Origin: Talpa occidentalis
Taxonomy: Eukaryota > Chordata > Mammalia > Eulipotyphla > Talpidae
Reading direction: 5' to 3'
DNA length: 64,000 nucleotides
Assembly: GCF_014898055.3 (NCBI RefSeq)
Contig: NW_026555331.1
Coordinates: 111,287,194-111,351,193 of the forward strand
Position numbers and translations under genes: made by a program. This document shows positions 46,675 to 59,095 of this stretch, piece after piece; the stretch's first letter is position 1, and each line of letters starts with the position of its first letter. A model generated the notes under the pieces. It searched no databases. It saw nothing but the letters and a program-made list of their open reading frames with translations, and was not told where the DNA came from.

Positions 46675-48800
46675 CTAACCTTGTAACTCACCCTGGTACA
46701 GGATTACAACTTATAAACTTCATTTAGTTCATTATATTGCTTGGTTTCACCTTTGTTAATAGACGATCATGGCATTTTAAAGTTCCACTGTGTTTCCAAG
46801 TTTAAAAATAAAAACAAAAACCCCTCAGCTATAACTAAGTAAAAACATTCTGAACCTAATACCAGCTTGGACTGGCAGCAAGGGAGAATAAAACAGATTA
46901 ACTACCAAGTTTTATTCCTGCTTTAGATTTCAGATATGAATTCAGTACTCAAAGAACTCAGATGGTGGAGCGCAGCATGCATTTAATGTGTGGGGAGCTG
47001 CCCTCCCTCCCGCAGATGATGGGTCTTCTGAGATAAAACCTAGCCCATGTTGAAGAGTGATCTCATACTGAGGCCTGAAGCATTCTATTGAAATCATTGG
47101 CTTTGGCAGTCAGAGATTCTGCCTTCCAGTGCAATTAGTAAATCTGATCACACATATTCACACTCTCAAGGGGTCCCAATTGTTTGGCAGTAACAGCTTG
47201 GTTATTCACAATCACTGAAATTAATGCCACTATTTTTAAAACATGAAAAAAAAATGCACATAAATAACAAGCCTCCAAGCTGTGGACTTTGATCAAAGAA
47301 AGAATAAAAATAAAAGCAAGGAATAAAGTATTTAAATGAATTACTAGACAAAGTGTCACTTTAATGTATCAGCAAGGTTGTGTCGTGGGTCCTTGTTATT
47401 CTAAATTGAATCTGTATTTCAGATCACCTAGAAGGAAAATGTCACTCAAATAAAAAAAGGTTCCTTTACATGACACTGTGTGTTTAACTGGCAACATATA
47501 ATTTCATTTAAAAAAAAAATTAGGAGCAATTGCTGCCGAAGCTGCTTCAGGGACAAGGGGAGGGGATGATCTGTCAGCACTATGGGAACAAAAAATGATG
47601 CGCCACCAAGCTTTATTCCAATCATTTGCTTCATAGTTAAGTTTAATTACACATTACACACACTGTCCTGTAATTATGTCGCTTGGGAAATTGCCAATTT
47701 CCCCCTTGAGATGTTAAAAGTTCCTTAATTTATTTTAAATGCTTAATGTTGCCTCGATCAGCACCAGCTTTAGTGCCTACTGAATACTTGATTGTTGGTC
47801 ACTTTAAATGCAGGCACTTTGGGAGGAGGGGGTATCAAGGTTTGACTCAAGGTTTGGCTATGTTTAGAACCCCTGAACACTGGTCCAAAGTATTCACAAG
47901 ATCTGATGACTTTTGTTTCTCTAAAATTTACAACTAGAGAATTTAAGAACCTACTCCTTCTCTCTACTCTTGGATGTTGAAATTAAAGTCCTTTATTCCC
48001 AGCAAGAGTATAAATACTGAACAGAAGATGAAGCACCTGCTCTCCAGGATTTGACAACAAGAATGGAAAGACAACAAACATTGAGAACATAAATAGGAAG
48101 CCACTAGGAGATTGGATATTAATCAAGTACGACTTCATGGACTAGGAAGGGGAAAGACAAGTAAAATGGTTTTAGCACCTACTCTGTGCTGACGATGCAC
48201 TCAGAAATTCCAAAAGGTCCCTGCAGACTACCAGTATCAGTGGCCACTGACACAAATTACTCAGTATCAGGTAGATAAATAACATGCATGAAACAATCAA
48301 ATAGCATATGATAGGGAGTTCTGAGACTCATGGCTATTTGGAGAGGGAGGTGTGCATTGCCTGTAGGCAATTCAAATTCTCTTCCCCTTAAAATATTGTG
48401 GCATTGAGCAAAAAAAACGTTACGACTTACTTAAGAATGCATCCAACCCCTACAGGAATCTACAACTCCCTGAAAGGCACAGGATACAGACACTGAAGCA
48501 AAATGCAGTAACAGTGCCAGCCTCTTACAAGTGTTGTATGAGAAATAACCAATGTGTTTAGCATCGTTGTTCTTAAAGCAACATATGTGGTTGCTATGAT
48601 AATAAGGTTTATGCCTCTTATATGAGAGAGGGGTTTGAAAAGAGTTTCCTCCTAGTGGCTTTGAAATTGAGACAGGCCTCACTGGACATAGAGATCTATG
48701 TACTAGAGAAAAGGGACACAAGTTTATCTTCCTATCTCTGGGAGCACTGAAGGAAAGATTACAAATCATGTATGTTAAATATGCTAAAGACAGCAAAGCC
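46675..48800. other. Intronic stretch, mainly single copy
   Basis: No young repeat. The part 47480-47780 is discussed as a possible conserved regulatory element. A weak MIR-like fragment may lie around 48168-48210. Confidence 0.45.
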
Positions 48801-49090
48801 TAAGCCAGAAAGAAAAAGAAAAATACCGGATGGTCTCACTCATAGCAGGAATCTAGAAAACTTAAATAAGGGAACAGGAAAATGAATAACTATAAGAAAG
48901 TGAAAATCAACAAAAAACTATGAGCCAGAGACACTCTATGGGGTGTGGGGGGCGGGGAGGGAAGGGATTGGGGTCAAAATAAGGGGGTTGCAATTGTATG
49001 GGGAATATAAAAATAAAATTTATTTTAAAAACAAATAAATAAAATAAAAATAAAAATAAAAAAATAAATTCAGTGTAAAAATAAAAAAAA
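48801..49090 (+). mobile_element. L1 3' end, severely 5'-truncated
   Basis: Starts in the last codons of ORF2 ('agaaagaaaaagaaaaataccggatggtctcactcatagcagg'). It continues through a 3' UTR nearly identical to that at 10213-10404, including the G-rich block, and ends in a long A/TAAAA-rich tail. No clear target duplication found. Confidence 0.88.
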
Positions 49091-49283
49091 AAAAGCTTTT
49101 CTTACATTAGATCGTCTCAGATGAAGTGGGTCACCTCATTCTAATACTGTCTTAAGAACTGGTCTCCTCTGTCCCAGTGGTAAATCAGCTATTTCTCCCA
49201 ATTATTTTTAAACAGTATTATTTATTATGCATGCATTGTGGAAGAATCCAGTTAATAGTTTTGAAACAGTGTAAACATACTTT

Positions 49284-49548
49284 TTTTAAAGATTTATTTA
49301 TTTATTTATACAAGAACCAGGGTACAGGCCAGATGTGTGGGAGGGTGAGAGGATTCACCAGAGACAGAGTGGGGAGCAGAACAGGCAGACAGATGGAGGA
49401 CACTACTGAGGGGAGCAGCGGGCGCGGCAGGAGAGGTCTGCTGTGCCATGTGGGACACTCGCCGCCGGCCGGGATGGAACCGGAGCTGCAGAGGCTGCGG
49501 ATAGCTTCACAGCACGGCTCTCAACTGCCAGTGCTACCAGGGGAGGCC
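49284..49548 (-). mobile_element. tRNA-derived SINE, copy 8
   Basis: 17 bp target duplication CAGTGTAAACATACTTT / CAGTGCAAACATACTTT (49267-49283 and 49549-49565), one mismatch. Tail 'aaagatttatttatttatttatacaag', head CTACCAGGGGAGGC. Confidence 0.92.
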
Positions 49549-49934
49549 CAGTGCAAACATACTTTAAATTCTTCATTTGTTAAAAAAAAAAAAAGGCAAT
49601 CAAGAAAGAAAATTGAGAAAACAATTCTTTGGTACAAATAGCCATCTTTCTCTATAACCTAATTTACTTGACATTTTATAAATATATTGTCCTAATAGGA
49701 TACAATTGTAGCTGAGACTAAATGGTTAAATTGCTCTCAGATCTTAAAGAGCACAAAAGAAAAAAAGGGTATTTAACTTTCTCTCTGAAGCTATGTTTGC
49801 AGATGCAATAGTAACAATAGCCTTGAGCTGAGCTCCAAGGCTAGCTTGGAAACTGAAAAAACAATAAAGAAGGGACAACCTAGAGGTGGGGGACCTTCAA
49901 TAAACTGAACCCTGGTCCTGGATGCCTACCATAA

Positions 49935-50105
49935 ACAGTCTTTTATTTTAATTTAAATTTTGTATTGAAGTACCATTGGTTTACATAGTTGTTAGTATTT
50001 GGGAAGTATAAGATCTTTCCCCCTCCAGCGACCATAGCATAGCCACCACCAAAACACCCACAGTTTACCACCATCTTCCACTGTGCTCTCAACAAGTCTT
50101 TTCTA
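49935..50105 (-). mobile_element. Unclassified interspersed repeat, copy 2
   Basis: The complement has GGTGGCTATGCTATGGTCG and CAATGGTACTTCAAT followed by an A-rich end, paralleling 34140-34315. Confidence 0.55.
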
Positions 50106-50251
50106 ATTAGTTTGGATGGAGATGACCCTTATTTGGTCCATGAACACTGTGCCTATAATATACTTACTTCTCTTGATCTTTGGCCCTGATCTCCTGTATT
50201 ACTTAGTTGTCTTTATCTCCAAAAGGCTGAAGACGTTAAAATTTTAAAATT

Positions 50252-50520
50252 ATTTTTTTAAAGATTTATTTATTTATGCATACAAGAGCTGGGGTACAGG
50301 CAGAGATGCGGGGGGTGAGAGGATTTACCAGAGACAGAGCGGGGAACAGAACAGGCAGACTAACTGAAACACACTGCTGAGGGGAGCATTGGGAAAGACA
50401 GGAGAGGTCTGCCTCGCCATATGGGTTGCTCCCTGGCCAGCCAGGGATCGAACTCATGCTGCAGAGGCTGCGGATTTCTTCATAGTGCGGTGCTTAACCC
50501 CTTGCGCCACTAGGGAGGCC
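50252..50520 (-). mobile_element. tRNA-derived SINE, copy 9
   Basis: Tail 'aaagatttatttatttatgcatacaag', head CGCCACTAGGGAGGCCC. Flanked by similar A/T-rich sequence (AAATTTTAAAATTA left, CAATTTTTAAAATCA right), an imperfect duplication. Confidence 0.85.
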
Positions 50521-50639
50521 CAATTTTTAAAATCATTGTTAATTCAAGTGTATAAACAACTATAATTATGACCCTGTGACAACCAGTCATATCTCAAGTT
50601 ATCCCTGGAAATAGTCTGAGATTTGTAGATCACAAAAGT

Positions 50640-50820
50640 TCAAGTTTCACGTGGCAGTTTGACCTTGTGCAACTCTCTGCATTCCCCAAGTTTCAGTTCA
50701 GGAATCAACAAAATGGGGCTAACAATGTTTATCTCATAGACCTTTCTTAAAGATTATGCTAATCTATGGAGTATGTCTTACATATGTTCTAACTCACACT
50801 GGGTACTCATTTTCTCTGAT
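50640..50820 (+). mobile_element. MIR SINE relic
   Basis: 'tttgaccttgtgcaactctctgcattccccaagtttcagttcagg...aaaatggggctaacaatgtttatctcatag' is sense MIR. Confidence 0.65.
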
Positions 50821-51117
50821 TAGATAGAATAAGACTAACATTACCATGAAGAATTAACACCATCTTAAAACATCTTTTTTTTTTTTTTTCAGTTTCTGAA
50901 TTATTTTTTAAGCCTCATTCCAACTCAGACCTGGCCATCATGTTTGGAAACCTCACATTTTCTCAGTAGTACTTCCTGTTTTGTGACTGTTCCTTGGCTC
51001 TCACAATAGCCAGCAGAAGTCTTGAACAGATAAAAAACCAAGTTGTATGGGTTTCTCAGTAGCTTCCAGTGAATTATTAAATAAACCGAGAAAATGTGGT
51101 CTAAATCCAAAGGTTTA

Positions 51118-51396
51118 GGGACCTCCCTGGTGGCACAAGGGGTTAAGATGCAGCCTACGAAGCTATCCGCAGCCATTGAAGCACAAGTTTGATCCCTGGC
51201 CAGGGAGGAGACCCACATGGTGGAGCAGACTTCTCCTGACTCTCCTGCTGCTCCCCTCAGCAGTGTATTTCAGTCTGCCTGTTCTGTTTCCCAGTCTGTC
51301 TCTGATGAATCCTCTCACCCTCCCACACATCTGGCCTGTATCCCAGTTCTTGTATGCATAAATAAATAAATCTTTAAAAAAATAAATAAAAATAAA
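51118..51396 (+). mobile_element. tRNA-derived SINE, copy 10
   Basis: Perfect 16 bp target duplication TAAATCCAAAGGTTTA (51102-51117 and 51397-51412). Head GGGACCTCCCTGGTGGCAC, B box GTTTGATCCCTGGCC, (AAATA)n tail. Confidence 0.93.
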
Positions 51397-52189
51397 TAAA
51401 TCCAAAGGTTTAACAATTCTAATGGAGTCACTAAATTTCTTCCTTCCCAGGCACTGAGAATTGTCATGCCAGGCAAATAAAAAAAAAGAAACAAAAACAA
51501 AACATACAACATGCACAGCGTTGTACCACTCTCCTGTGTGGGAAATAATGACAGCAGGATCATGGGAGTAAGGCAAGTACCCTCCACTTCTCACAGACAG
51601 AGCCCGAGTGACAAGAACGGCAGAGTAAGCATACCCAAAGTCTGAAAACATTCTATGCATGTCCCCAGATTTTACTCCAGGGACAGAGGGACGCTCAGAT
51701 TTGTAATTTTTCCTCTTGTTATGTGTTGTACAAGTGTGGAGTAATTCAATTATAGCCACTGCTTTCATTAATACAGTTACAGAGCTTATTCAAATATTGC
51801 CTGAGAAATCAGGCTGCCTATCAATAAATTCATGTTGCAAAATAAACTGCTATAAAATTGTTAAAAGGAACAAAAGACCCTCACATGACAAAAAAAGAAT
51901 TGATCATTGGCAAGAAACTACTGATATAAAAACTAAAAAAAACTCTACTCAATTCACAGGAAATTCTTAAAGCCCATGATGTGTCAGATACCACAAAGGT
52001 AGGTTTGTGGGTCAAGAAGATCCCTTGAAGTGTTCTGAATTCTATGTAGAAAGATCATCCCAGCAGTTGGCATGAAATGTGTTATTGAGGGTATAAGACT
52101 TGGGCATAGAGGCCACTAAGATAATATTGCAACAATCTAGATGAACAGATAGGAGGGAATACATAAGTTTAAGGAAGCAGAATATAGAG

Positions 52190-53090
52190 ATGTGGTATCT
52201 CCCTGTGTTTGAGCTCTGTTGCCATATCCTACTGCCTACTAGACATGACCACCTGGACCTAAGTCCACATGCATAAAAGAGTCTAGATGTCTCCAAATTA
52301 CTACCCCTCAAAGACATACAATATCTATTTCATTAATGACATCACCACCCACCCATTAGCTGAGCCAGCAAATCTGCCTCAGAGAGAGTCAATTTATCTT
52401 TGCTCCAAAATAACTCATTTAAACTGCTTTTCCCCAATAGCATTGCAACCACTCTAGTTCAAGTTACCAATGTTTCTCTCTGATTTTCCAAATTTATTTT
52501 TGCCTCCAATCTTGATTTCTCACATTTGTTTTTTGGCAAGAGAGTGCATTTTCTAAAATTAACTCTCATTGCCTTTACTTTAAACACTAAGAAATTCTTC
52601 ACTGCCTTTAGGTTAAAGTACAAACAATTACCTTAATAATAGGGTCTATAAAGTCCCTAGAGAATGTCAACATTTCCCTCTCAAGTCATGATCATATTAC
52701 CCATTCCCTGTTTTAGTTGCATATTTGTTCCCCTCTACTAGGTGTACTGTGCCATGACCCCTAGACTTTGCTTGATTTACCAGTACTGTCCAGTCACTCT
52801 CAGTGTAGATGCCACTTCCTCCAGGAAGCTTTCCTGAGCTGACCTCCACATCTGTACTGGTAACTCTCCTCTGTGTCCCCAATATCCCTCTACCCAATCA
52901 AAATGCATTCCAAATGACTTGGAAAACAGCTAGTATTTATCTCTTCACACATTCCCACTCCTCCTTTGCATCTATAGACAGTAAACTCCTCAATTACATG
53001 ACCAGGGGTGACTTATTCTTTATTCCCCATCACTAGCTCACGTTGGACATGTGATAGTCGCTCAGTACACACAAGCATCACAAAACATCC
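52190..53090 (+). mobile_element. Long L2 LINE 3' relic
   Basis: Follows the L2 order: 'ttaatgacatcaccacccacccattagctgagccag', 'aggttaaagtacaaacaattaccttaataatagggtc', 'gtccagtcactctcagtgtagatgccacttcctccaggaagctttcctgagctgacc', and a late 'gacatgtgatagtcgctcagtac'. ORFs within it are not genes. Confidence 0.7.
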
Positions 53091-55091
53091 TTGCCTGAAT
53101 GCCTCAGAATTTACACACAATCTGCTAACCCCATTCATTCACAAAAATAGCGTTAGCTTTCTATCCCATAGTCAGTGTCCCAAAGTCAGAAGAGACACAA
53201 CAGACATGAAAAAAGAGACATTGTGGAGAAAAGAACAGTTTTAGGAATCTAACTAGTAAAGCACACATGGACAAAAAGGGCCACACTTCTCTTTCCAATT
53301 AGGTTTTTCTTTTGAAATGCTATCAGATATAAAGTTGTGTCAGGTTGCCATGGTTTTAATTTCACGTATAACAGTTTAGAGAATGTGTTGAGGAAAATGT
53401 GCCTCAAACATTAAATTACTTTTCATGAGACATATGCTTCTTAAGCAATTGACAATACATTCAGCATCAATAAGGTCTAATTTTAGAAACATTCATCCAC
53501 AAATGTTAATCAGTTAATAATAAATTAAATATCTACTTAGCTTCTTATTTTTACACTCTACTCTCCAAAGCTATATTATGTGATAGCTCAACAATATTAA
53601 TTTATTTACTGAGATAGCTGATTATATCCCTAGGAAAAAAAATCCATGTAATAAATATACACACATCTAAGCCAAATGAAACTTTTATGAAAAAACAATT
53701 TTCTTACAGGAGATGACATTTCTGATGAAGCACCTGATACAAAATCTTTCAGAAAAATGCATAAAATCCTTTATATAATCAAATTGCAAATGATATATCA
53801 GTGTAAGTCAAAACTTGTCAAATTATATGCACAGAAAAACACATAAAGTTAAAATATAATTCCCACAGGGAACTCAGAGACCTGGCATGATTTTTTTTTT
53901 TTTAAGGGGCCATCCTGAGCAGGACAATTTTTTACAGTTCAGACTGTCTTGTATATTACAGGTTTTGGCCAGCAGCACCCCAAGTTACTTGGTAACTACC
54001 AAAGACACACTCACATCTTTCCAAAAGTCCCTTAGGGGAATACTGTCCCAGCTGGGAACTACCAGATCTCCCCAATTTACAGAAGAAACTAACCCATCAA
54101 AAGCAAAATGTCTCCACTTATACAACTAGACATCAGCAGTGCCGGGTCTCAGACCTTGGGCTCCACAATGTGTCACCAAGAAGAATCGAACAAAGTCAGA
54201 GTAACAGACTCTTCTCTTTTTTCTAATTTCATCCTCATTATCTCAGCTTTAGGTGATTCATTCATCAAGCATTTTAACCTCCTGCCAATTCCCTTGCCCC
54301 CTTTATTCACATCCCACCCTTATCATGATCTTGGGTTGGTAGACCTTACCCTGACAGATTTGGGGCATCTTTCCCCAGCACTGGGCAAAGGTGTCAGCAC
54401 AAGCCCAGGGCCTGCAGTGGCACAGCCCTGATGTGCAGGCCTTCTGTGTCACTGTCCTTATGCTCTTCTTCATTCACTCTGTCCTTCCCACATCTGTACT
54501 GCCCAATCAGTCAGTGGTACCTTCTATTTTCGTTCTGCCCCTCACACAAACTAACCCATGTTGGTATAATTTGCATTTCACTGGTCTTTGAAGAAATGAG
54601 ATTTCTTTTTTTCAGGTTTCTGTCTTCCCATCTATCTCATTCTTCTCTCTCCTTTTGTTGTTCTTATTGTATATCCAGCATAAGACTGAACAGAAGCAAT
54701 GTCAGAGGACAACTGAACCTCCTTCGTTAAGTCTAAGAGCAAGTCTAAGGGGTCTCCACAGAAGTTGGGATCATGGAGGATTTGGGCAGACAGTTCATTT
54801 CTCTTCCTTAAGTCACTTAAGTTGACACGTTTCATCATAATTCAATATTGAGCTATATATTTTTTCCAAAACTACTGTATTTTCTTAAAATCATCATGTG
54901 AGAAATCTTAAGATTAAAAATCAATATTTCAGTGCCCCTTGTTGATTTTACTTAATCTTAATATTCACATGATTGAAGGGTGGAAGCTACAGATCTGGGG
55001 CCATTCATCTAAAGGTAACCTTCCATGTCTCTAAGTTTGGAATTAAAATTCACTAGGAAATCTACAATAGCTGGAATGGCTATATCCTTAC
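53091..55091. other. Intronic stretch next to the upstream ELMO1 exon donor
   Basis: No confident repeat. The overlapping plus-strand frames at 53887-54730 match no family. Confidence 0.45.
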
Positions 55092-55196
55092 CCGGATGTA
55101 GGCATCCTGGTGGTGCTTGGCAAAATACAGCATGTTGTCCAGAGCTAGCATCCCAGGAGGTGTCTGGGTAAAGTCCATGGCGGGGTTAACATGATT
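55092..55196 (-). CDS. ELMO1: ELMO1 internal coding exon (upstream of the two)
   Basis: The reverse complement reads 35 codons in phase 0, from NHVNPAMDF through [17 protein letters not shown]. It is preceded by a pyrimidine-rich acceptor ending TTTTTTTCAG (55197 upward) and followed by a GTAAGG donor (55086-55091). ELMO1 is the scaffold that binds DOCK180-type proteins and activates Rac during engulfment of apoptotic cells and cell migration, at the inner face of the plasma membrane. This exon lies in the central ELMO domain, by my estimate around residues 355-390 of about 727. [10 protein letters not shown] distinguishes it from ELMO2, which as I recall has YLAKVHQDTY. No stop or frameshift is present and both splice sites are canonical. 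It joins in frame to the exon at 26249-26357. The very large intron also suits ELMO1 better than the compact ELMO2. Confidence 0.95.
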
Positions 55197-56774
55197 CTGA
55201 AAAAAACAAAATGTCTGATCAGATTATTTCTTCAGCAGATTTCCCCAACCATCAGAGGTCTGGTTCCCTCCGTAAGACTAAAGTATCAAAAGGCAAGCTC
55301 CAAATAATCAAGTAAGATGACATTTTCTATCTCCATGTAACCTTATCTGAGTGGCCACAGAGACTTCTTTCAGGGATCACCGGGGTACAGAAAACCAGCT
55401 TTTATTCCTGGGGTAGAAAACTCAACTGAAGATGAAAACATAGGATTATTCTTAGATAGATGACATTGCAAAAAAAAAAAAATAATAATGTAAAAACTCT
55501 ATTTCTGGGGACTGTGCAGTAGTGGAGCCAATAGCATTTGGGGAGAAGAAACACTCACAAAATAACACCTCAGCATTTAACTCAGGGCCAGCACCTTAAC
55601 TTCACATTCTCATGTGAGAGTTAGGTATGGCCACACCTGTCCATGGAGTTTGTGAAAAGCCCAATGTTATACAGTCTGCAGCCCTTTGAACATAGACACT
55701 TGATGTCCAGGAGTCACCTGCCTGCTCTCAGGAAGCATGAAGCCTGTGGTCACCACACAAAACACTGAGGACCACAAAGACTGAAGAATAGTTATAAATA
55801 TGCCCATATTCTCCACTTGCTCCAGATCAACAAGCAAACACCAAGATTCTTATTCAGAGCAGAAAACCACTCTTCTTCATTAGTAGCAGAAAGTGAAGAC
55901 CAAGATCTGTTCTCAAAATTCAGATCTAAATGGTAAAGGAATTACATTCATTTTTTTTTTCACATTAAAGAGAGGATAAAGAAAGTTTAAAGAGGTATTA
56001 AAGAAAACTGCTTTTACCTCATAATATAGGCAATTTGCATGATGCTATCTATTTTTTGTTTTGTTTCTGGATATCTCTTAAGAACAGCTTGAAACTGTTT
56101 TTTCCAGGAAATTTGGTTAACAGCAATTTTTCCTAATTCAAGTATAGGAAGACCTTCTTTATACTTATTCAAAGTTCAAACAACCCACACTTTTCTACAA
56201 TATTCAAGAGTAAATCTAAACTGTGTCTTCCAGGTTTAACTTGAAAAAGTTTTCATGAGGTAATAAATAGCACCTAAAATTATAAGTCAGTGGTGCTGCC
56301 TGCCTGTCAGAGTTCCACAGTTTGAGAGCATCCCTTTCTGTGTCTTTGAAGCAAGGTCAGCCCATGCAGCGACTTTTTTATTTTACTTTAACATTTTATC
56401 CTGACTCAGGTATTAAGGTGTTGGAAAGTGTTCAAAATACCAAATTATTACCATTAATGATAAGGAAGATATATCTCCTAAAATAAATATAATTGTAATA
56501 ATATGAAGATCACTGGGCACCAAATTCAGTGGCTTGGCCTTAATCTGATACTCATTGGTTTATGAAGGTCAACCTGTATTCAAAAGAAGCAGGATGTTTA
56601 AAAAATAAAACTGCTAGAAATAATCAGGGATTTAGTCTAGAAATTAATTTTGAAACTAAAGCTTTTATAGTATTTTCAGTTGTTTAGAAGAGATTGTAAC
56701 TTCCCCCATTACATTAGGTGACTTTAATACATTAGATTTTCATGAACACAGGTAACATAAAAAAAGCTAGTATT

Positions 56775-56950
56775 TGCTGAGTTCTTCCTAAGAGTTAGCT
56801 CTGGTTTGCATCTAACAGGTTTTATGTCACTTGAGTCTCATAACACCCTGAGAAGTGGGTGCTCTTGTCATCTCCATTAGACTAAGAAGGGGTCTGCACT
56901 CAGATGAGATAAGCTTGCCCAGGCCACCACTTGGATTTGGCAGAAAAGAT
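56775..56950 (-). mobile_element. MIR SINE relic
   Basis: 'ttatgtcacttgagtctcataacaccctgagaagtgggtgctcttgtcatctccatta' matches complement MIR. Confidence 0.65.
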
Positions 56951-57549
56951 AAAATCTTGCTTGGACAATCTAAGCTACTGTTCCTACTTTCCCCCCTTAT
57001 CACCAGTTTTTAAGTTGAATGCATTTATTTTGGTCCTGCTAGCATGTAGATTTTATAAAGCCTGAAAATAGTTAATTTGAGAAAAATGTAAGTTGGCGAA
57101 TATTAGCGTCCATGCAGCATGGCCCAACCAACAGTGAAGAGTGTGCTGAGTGTAAAAGAGAAAAATGCCACATTCATTTCAGACCTATTTCTAGCATTAG
57201 TCTATGAGTCTATTCCAAAAATAAATGCACAAAAAGGAAATCAAATAACAAAAATTAATTTCTCTGAATCTAGTTGAGCAAAGCCGAAATTAACTACAAA
57301 TTAACTAGTTAGTGAATCGCTGACCAAGAAAGGTACTCAAGGCTCAAGAGTCATCAGTCTCCTCTGAATTGTGCTCCTATGAACTCCTGGAAGCCTCCTG
57401 CTGTCAATCATCTTCTCCTAAGGCACACGTGGGGGACAGAAAATCCACTGTCATTTTCAAAATCTTAACAGTTATGAAACAATATAATTTATTTTTAGAG
57501 TTCTTTAAAGAACCATATGGCTAAGTAGCAAATATTCCCAATAAAATAG

Positions 57550-57740
57550 TACCTGCTCTGTGCCAGGCACTGTGCAAAGCACCAGGTATAAGCTAACTCT
57601 TATGCTCAAGGTAGGTTCTATTACCTTCCTCCTTTGACAAAAAGGAAACGAAGCATTGGCGGCTTGTCCAAAGTTTCAGAGTCAGTAAGTGACAGAATCA
57701 GAATCTAAACTCAGATTATATGTTTTAAACTGGATGTTAG
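57550..57740 (-). mobile_element. MIR SINE relic
   Basis: 'tacctgctctgtgccaggcactgtgcaaagcacc...ttgtccaaagtttcagagtcagtaagtgacagaatcagaatc' matches complement MIR closely. Confidence 0.8.
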
Positions 57741-58909
57741 CATCAAATTGATGATCAAACTGACAATCCTGGGAATTTAACAAAAATGTCCAATGCAGGG
57801 TCTTGACTGTTGTGTTTTCTCCTCAATCAGCATTCTTCTTTCAGGCAAAGTGGATCTGTGATCCATCCTTTGTAATAAAAGCTATAGTTTCTCCACCCTT
57901 CCCAGACATAAAAGACAAAAGTCTCTCTCATGTGCAATAAACCGTGTCCTATTGTCTTAAAAAAATAAAAAACCTCTTGCTAAACAAGTCAATTAGAAAA
58001 CTGTCTTTAATTTTCAATGACTAGCCCTAAATTTTGAAACATCACTGGATTTTATATGCAAAAAAAAAATAAATTTGGTAGTTGTGGGGGAACTGTGTTC
58101 TTTCTTTCTTTCTTTTTTAACTCCAGGTGTCATTTTTCCAGCCTCTATTTCTTTGAAAGGATTGTCTCTTTTTTCTCCTTTGATTTTAACAGGCAGCGAA
58201 ATAATTTTACAACCACAAATTTTGATAATGGGAAAAGTATGAGGGTTTCATGGTGAAACATTTGAAATCTTTCTGTACTGTGACAAAAATATTCTGAGAA
58301 TCCAGCAAGGCCAACAATCCCCCACTCCTTTCTTATTTATGAGAAGTTCTGGAAACAGATTTATTTTCTTTTCTTGTTCCCTGTTGTTTTTTTTTTTTCT
58401 ACCTGTCTTGAATGGAAGCTGCAAGAGCTTTGATAAATGGTTTGAAATTTTCCCTTGTTTTACTGCAAAGCCGGTATACCTCTGTACATCCTTCTGAAAC
58501 ACCATTTGTTGGTCCCTGCAGAAGCGCTGCTCTGTGAATCACATCAGACAGCTCTCAGGCCCTAGAGAAAGGGAGAGCGGCTGCCTTCCTTCCCAAAGCA
58601 CCAGGGTTTTCTACTCTGGGGTATGGTACCAACCAGCTGAAGAAAGCAGGATTTATTTTATAGTGAACACCCTTTGTGGGGTTTGGGAATTAAAGAGATG
58701 TGTTTCTTTTCTGTTATTCACATGACAGTTTTTCAGCTGAATTATTTCAATCACACATCCAAGGAAAGTTTGTGGTCTAAGACAGAAAATCTTTCTTCCT
58801 GTGTCAGGCCCACATGCCAAGGTCACTGGAGAGCAAGAGTGAACTTCAACCAGAACCTACACTAGGTGCCCTATATTATAAACAGGGAAACTGAACACCT
58901 GATGGAAAA
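57741..58909. other. Intronic stretch, unassigned
   Basis: No repeat family or exon recognised. Confidence 0.45.
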
Positions 58910-59095
58910 CAGTAGTGTTCAAACTACAACAGGCATCAGAACATTATGGAGGACTTTTTAAAGTACCATTTGCTGGCCTCACCCTCCAGGGTCTCTCATT
59001 CAGGAGGTCTGGGGTGGGGTCTGAAAAATATGCATCTCAACAGATTCCCAGGTAATGTAGAAACTGCTTGTCTGGGGACATTTTGAGATCCATAG
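58910..59095. mobile_element. MER5A-like hAT-Charlie relic
   Basis: 'caggcatcagaacattatggagg...cattcaggaggtctggggtggggtctgaaaaatatgcatctcaacagattcccaggtaatg' follows MER5 order. Confidence 0.75.

Larger units (their letters stand above)
26358..55091 (-). other. ELMO1: ELMO1 intron between the two visible exons
   Basis: A 28,734 bp phase-0 intron, GTAAGG at the 5' end and TTGCAG at the 3' end when read on the minus strand. About half is recognisable interspersed repeats, listed separately. No further exon with matching phase and ELMO similarity was seen inside it. Confidence 0.93.

Noticed and set aside
51163..51768. 201-codon minus-strand ORF
   Set aside because: It crosses antisense through the SINE at 51118-51396 and unique intron. 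No domain or codon pattern supports a gene.
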